Below, in pieces: positions 54,601-60,600 of a stretch of DNA of 64,000 nt. The stretch is from Cepaea nemoralis (Eukaryota; Mollusca; Gastropoda; Stylommatophora; Helicidae), in NCBI GenBank assembly GCA_014155875.1, contig JACEFZ010005110.1, positions 124,001 through 188,000 on the forward strand. The letters run 5' to 3'. The notes beneath the pieces were generated by a model. The model did not search any database. It was given only the letters and a program-made list of their open reading frames with translations, and was not told the DNA's origin. A program made the position numbers and the translations under genes. Positions within the stretch are counted from its first letter, which is position 1. Every line of letters starts with the position of its first letter.

Positions 54601-57600
54601 TACCTACTGTGGAGTTCATTCAACACAATGCAACATAATAGGTAAATACAAAACTTGGAACAGCAATATTTTCAAAAACTGCAGTCATTAAAAATACACC
54701 TTGTATCTGTGATGTCATTGTGCACAGACCTATCATGTCATTGTGCACAGATCTATCATGGCATTGCGCACAGATCTACCCTGTCACTGTGAGTCCTACC
54801 AGGCCAAGAGGTGGTAAGACCAAGATCTACACTAGCTACGATCTTGCAGCAGCCCTTCATACTGTGGTCTATTCAAAGTTTCCAGTTCAGCCTAACTTTG
54901 CAGGGATCACCATATTTGTCCGCAGATGGTAAGCTCAAGTACCGGTATTGCACTTTAGCTGATTTCAATGCATGGAGAGGTCAAGGAGATCACTGCAATG
55001 CATGGAGAGGTCAAAGAGATCGCTGCAATGCTTGGAGAGGTCAAGGAGATTGCTGCAATGCAGACCTTGTGGAGATGGTTCTTCTTTTTCAGGTTGGGAT
55101 GAAAGTGTCTATACCAGTCTCATTCTTTTACATGCAAGCTATTTTCAATGATCAGATGAATGGATCAATGCAGCGGGCTCAAGTCAGAGTTAGAATTAAA
55201 GTTTTTCAGAGGACTTCAAACCAATCCAACTGACCAACCAGTCAGTCAGACATTCGACCAACCAATCAACCCACAACCAATCTGCCAGTTAGAACTAAAG
55301 CCTCTCAGAGGCCTTCAAACTAACCAACCAACCAATCCACCAACAAACCAATCTGCCAATTAGAACTAAAATCTCTCAGAGGACTTCAAACTAACCAATG
55401 AACCCACCCACGAACCAACAAATCCATCCACCAATCCAACCAAAAAACCAGTCAGCCTTTCTATCTCACATTTACAAATTAACTTTGTTAGGTAGCATAA
55501 TCCATTTAACAGAAAGCTCAATTGTATATACTATGAACACAGACACAGTACAGATTCATCATCATCATCATCACTACCGCCACCATCATCAACATCATAA
55601 TCACTACCACCATCATCATCACCACTCTTTGCAGAGTGTTGCTTGCATCACAGTCTGTCAAATGAATTGAGTTGAGTTGACCTAAGAACCAACATTACTG
55701 CAAAAAATCCATAGTTTTCACAATCTGTGACCTCTGAAGCAAGGAAAGCCATTCCACATGAAACATTCCTTTCTTCACCTTACTAAGCATGCTCACTGAG
55801 TCTTTAATGAATGCAATGTGTGTTGCAATTGTCCTCTCTAACCATTGGAAGGCCACTGTCACTGCTTTCACCTCTATTCTCATGCGGTTGATTACACTCT
55901 TGATCCTTTGCCAGTGTGATTGCCTATTGACCAGTGTCTTTAGTGTCTTGTGTGCACCATCATGCTGGTACATAGTGTTGTTGTTTGTCCATCAAGAATG
56001 ATGATGACCATTCATTTCATTTAGTGGGGTTGCAAGTATGGAGCCCTGAGTTCTAAGATGGTAAGGCTTATTTTGGCTCGAAATGTTCTTTGACAATGTG
56101 GGCAAAGAATGCTTGACATTCCAGGAGGAGGATCTCCTGCAGTGGTTTTTCTGTCCAGCATTTTTTTCACAGCTCTTGCAGTTCTGTTTGCTTCATAAGT
56201 GACTGCACTCTTTGTAGTGATGTATGCCATGAATTTCAGTCTTTGGCAGCAGTCTCCCAAGTGTCGTGATGAATTCCAAAAAGCTTTTAGTGAGATCTTC
56301 AGAGTGTCTTTAAAGCGTTTCCTCTGACTGCCTTGGGAATGTTTACCACAACGCAGCTCGCTGTAAAAAATTACATTAGGAAGCCTGTGATTTGGCATGC
56401 GAGTCGAGTGACCAACCCAGCTAATCTAATTCTTCATTAGTAGCATGTGGATACTGGGCATGGACACTCTTTCTAGGAATTCAGTGTCTGGGATCTTGTC
56501 TTGCCATTTAATCTTCAATATCTTCTTAAGGCAGACTGTGTGGAAGTGGTTTAATTTCCTAGCATGTCGCTACATAGTAAGTAAGTAAAGGACATACATT
56601 ACAAATCCCTTTACCTGCCCATTAGGACGACACAGAACTGTTGTACACTGTGATCCACTTTCCCATTTTTGGCTGTCCTTCCAGAAGAAATCTGTAGGTG
56701 GGTTATGCATGTTGGGATCATTCATCGCAGACCATACAGTGATGGTAGAATCTGGAGGGAACTTGGTATCTGAAGGGAATCGGAAAATAGCCACTGGCCG
56801 ACCATGTATTGTCTGCTTGATTATGTATCCGCTACATTCGTATTCCTGTTTTGGATGTCACAGCACAAATTCTATTGCAATGCCTTAATTGAATAAAAGA
56901 CAAGCGAATCAGTAAAGCTATCTTGGAACAGTCATAACATCTCATAGAAAGTGCCTTGTAGAGATTATAACAAGAATTGATATGATAAAGGTAGCCTTTA
57001 ACAAGATGGAAAAATACTCACCAATAAAAATTTGTCAAGTGCAGTGATAAAAGACTGTGGAGTAGAGGCTTATTCTACACATTGGTAAGTTTGGACTTAA
57101 ATGTTGACTATGTTAGTCAGTGAGTCACAGTTCCAAATCCATGGCAAAGGGTCGCCCCATTATGCTCTGTTTCTGTGCCAGTGAATATCACACAAAATTC
57201 TCCTAACTGCCCCATGTGAAAAGTGGAACAGACAGGAGTCTTAACAAACCAACAGCCTGCACAGGTATACCATGCATAATGTTGCTGCCAGAAAGCCAAC
57301 ACAAAAGTCCGCCATGAAAAAGTACAGTTCATTGTCAATGGAAGTGGCAGTCACTAGAAAACCAGCAGCCACACATTACTACATAAGGTAACCCGGTTAG
57401 TTCAGCGACTGGCCAGCTGCCATTTTTCTGAACATGCAGTTCATGCTACAAACAACCGTGGACAGATATGAAAGCACTCCACACAAAATTCACAGCTCAC
57501 AGTGTCACTCCACACACTCAACTCAGTAGCAGAGTGATGGAACCATAAATGTTGACTATTTGGGGATGTAAATTACAAGTGCCTCAGAAGTTGGGGAATG

Positions 57601-60600
57601 GTTTGCTGATGGCAAGGAACATTGGTAAAGGGAAAGCTAAATCTCATGAAAAATCAGTCCAGTATATACCCTAGGAAGAACGGAATATCACAATGCAATA
57701 TACAGGTAAATGGGAATATTCTTCAACAAGTGAATAGGTACAATTATCTTGGAACAGTAATAACATCTGATGGGAGATGCCTTGAAGAGATTAGAACAAG
57801 AATCGCCTTGTCTAAGGTAGCCTTCAGCAAGATGAAAAACATAATGACCAATAAAAAGATGTCAACAAAAACGAGAAAAAAAGTGTTGAGGTGCTACATA
57901 GAACCTGTACTTTTATATGGATGTGAAGCTTGGACAATGGGCAGTCAAGCTGAAAATCATCTGATGGCTGTAGAAATGTGGTTTCTGAGGAAAATGCAAA
58001 GAATACCATGGACAGCCAGAAAGACCAATGAACAGGTCCTTCAAGAAACAAACGAAGATTGTAAACTGATTAGAGACATTAGACGTAGACAGTCAAAATT
58101 TTTTATGAGAAGAAATGAATTGGAGAACTTGGTGACAACTGGTAAGATCGAAAGGAACAGACCAAGAGGAAGACCTAGAAGCAAATACCTGGATGGCTTG
58201 GCCTCGTGGCATGGTCGAGACAGAAACACGGAGCTGATCCATAACTCTGGTGATCGAGTGAGATGGCAAAACATGACCACCCACGCTTACTGGCATGGCA
58301 CATGCTGGATGGATGGATATACCCTGGTAGTAGCAACAACAACCGGTCTCTGTCGCCAAAGGCTTGTGAATGCAGTTCGTGAGCCGCTTACCAGGCACTT
58401 GAAAAGCAGCCGCGACCAATTTGTGCAGCAGACGGTGCCGCGTTGGGTTATAATGTCTTGGTGTGGGAGCTGGTTGTTCAGAAAGCAATGGCTAACTACT
58501 GAACATAAAATTTGCCTAGTACATCAACAGCAGCTGAAAAATGCTGTTGTTGACTGCAACATCCTGCAAGGGATATGCAACATAAAAAAAGAAGCAACTA
58601 CTAGTAGCAGTAGAGTGTGTATGGACTATGCTCAAGTTCAAAGAAAGCCGTGCCCCCCCCCCCCCCAAAAAGCAAGAAAAGAGTGTTGAAGTGCTATATA
58701 GAACAGAGTGTTGAAGTGCTATATAGAACAGAGTGTTGAAGTGATATATAGAAAAGAGTGTTGAAGTGCTATATAGAACAGAGTGTTGTAGTGCTATATA
58801 GAACAGAGTGTTGAAGTGCTATATAGAACAGAGTGTTGAAGTGATATATAGAAAAGAGTGTTGAAGTGCTGTATAGAAAAGAGTGTTGAAGTGCTATAGA
58901 GAAAAGGGCATTAAAATGCTATATAGAAGAGCATGTTGAAGTGCTATATAGAAAAGAGTGTTGAAATGCTATATAGAAAAGAGTGTTGAAGTGTTAAATA
59001 ATCCATATTGCCATATGCATGTGAAACATGGACAATGAACAGACGAGATGAGAAACATCTAATGGCGGTGGAAATGTGGTTTATGAGGAAAATGCAAAGA
59101 TCACCATGGATGATGGATGGATAAAACAAATGAGAAAGTTCTGCAAGATACAAATGGAAATCGAAAATTGATTTACAAAATTAACGAAAATGGTTCTGAA
59201 TTTATATGAATTTAACTAAGAGGTAGCTTAAAAGAATTTCAAAAATTTGTAGATTATAAAAAAACAATCAGTAAGAACACAATAATTTACACAACATTTC
59301 CTCCAAAATTGTTCCTTTCTATAACTACACATTATTGCCAATGTTCCTACAGAGTTGTGAACATTCCTAGTACCCAATCTTTGAAATCCCTGTCAGCTGC
59401 ATTGCTGTATTTGGTAAAATAGTCAGCATCCTTAAATTTTTTGCCCTCTGTGCGAATATAAGGCAGAGGAACAAGAAATATTAGGTAGTGCTAGGTCAGT
59501 AGAATACAGAGCAAGCTTTCAGGTGGTCACATTGTCCATAATAAGGTACTGTTTCACTAGTAGGGATGTATGTGCTGGCAAATCATTATGCAGCACAATC
59601 CAACTGTTTGTTTTCCATTTATGTTTTCTTCTGATTGTATCTCTTGGATAACAAATGATATAAAACTACATTTTCTTGTTAATCATTTGGCTTTCTGAAG
59701 CAAGGCTAATATGTCTGATAAAGTCTTCTCAAGCAACACACATAATTTGACATTTGTACATTGTCCAATCAAGGATGTTTTCAACTCTGACAATGCTATG
59801 CACACAACACACAAATTTCATGACTGTGGTTTGAGAGTAAATAAGGTTACATCAGCAATGTTGTTACATCAACGTCACTGCCATTTCATAAAACTTTTAG
59901 AAAAGAATATATTATTCCTTAGAAAAGAATTAATTATTCCAACAGGAAATGACTATTCTAACTATTTTTTAATCTATCTCTATATGCATACATGTATGTA
60001 TGCACAGATAATACTCACAGGCAGACAAATTTATATAAACATACTCTCATTTACAAAAGCCAAGATAGTGCAGCAGCTAGCACACAAACCTACCAGCCAC
60101 AGAGTCATGAGTTTGAATCCCCATTAAGATGAGGATTTAAAAAAATAGAAAACTGACCTTTGGCTCATAGACTGAGTAAGTCTAAAATAGTACCAAATGT
60201 GGCCTAGATATTAACATCCAAAAAAAACGAAAACTATGATAACCAGCAGTGAAAAGGAGAGGTCTTCAATGAACATCACAGTAAATTGGGAGATACTAAA
60301 ATAAGTAACAGGTTTCACCTATCTTGGACATGCAATAACAGATGATGAAGGAGTGAAACAGAAATAAAAAAGAGAATAAGAATGACCAAAAATGCTTTCA
60401 ACAGCATGAAGTCAGTATTAAATCTAGAGAGATTAATATTAAAAATGAGAATTGTCAAATTGTATGTGTATTCAACACTACCATACGGCGCGGAAGCCAG
60501 GACATTGAACAAGAATTAGAAAATCTAATAGAGGCCCTGGAAATGTGAATATGCAGAAAAATATGTCATATTTCATGAAACAAAAACAATCAGAGGTTCT

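Larger units (their letters stand above)
57540..58680 (+). mobile_element. SINE-B split by an RTE copy, itself followed by a SINE-A
   Basis: SINE-B body runs to about 57664 (AAATCAGTCCAG) and resumes at about 58606 (GTAGAGTGTGTATGGACTAT through the C-tract). Between them are the RTE fragment and SINE-A described separately. Confidence 0.8.

Noticed and set aside
54720..54932. Transposon helix-turn-helix ORF (GGKTKIYTSYDLAAALHTVV)
   Set aside because: A faint likeness to Psq-type DNA-binding motifs, but the frame starts in a satellite and no partner domain follows.
59711..60127. 138-codon plus-strand ORF in an LMNTD1-like intron
   Set aside because: No recognisable domain, AT-rich codon use and no splice context; its 3' part runs into a tRNA-like SINE.
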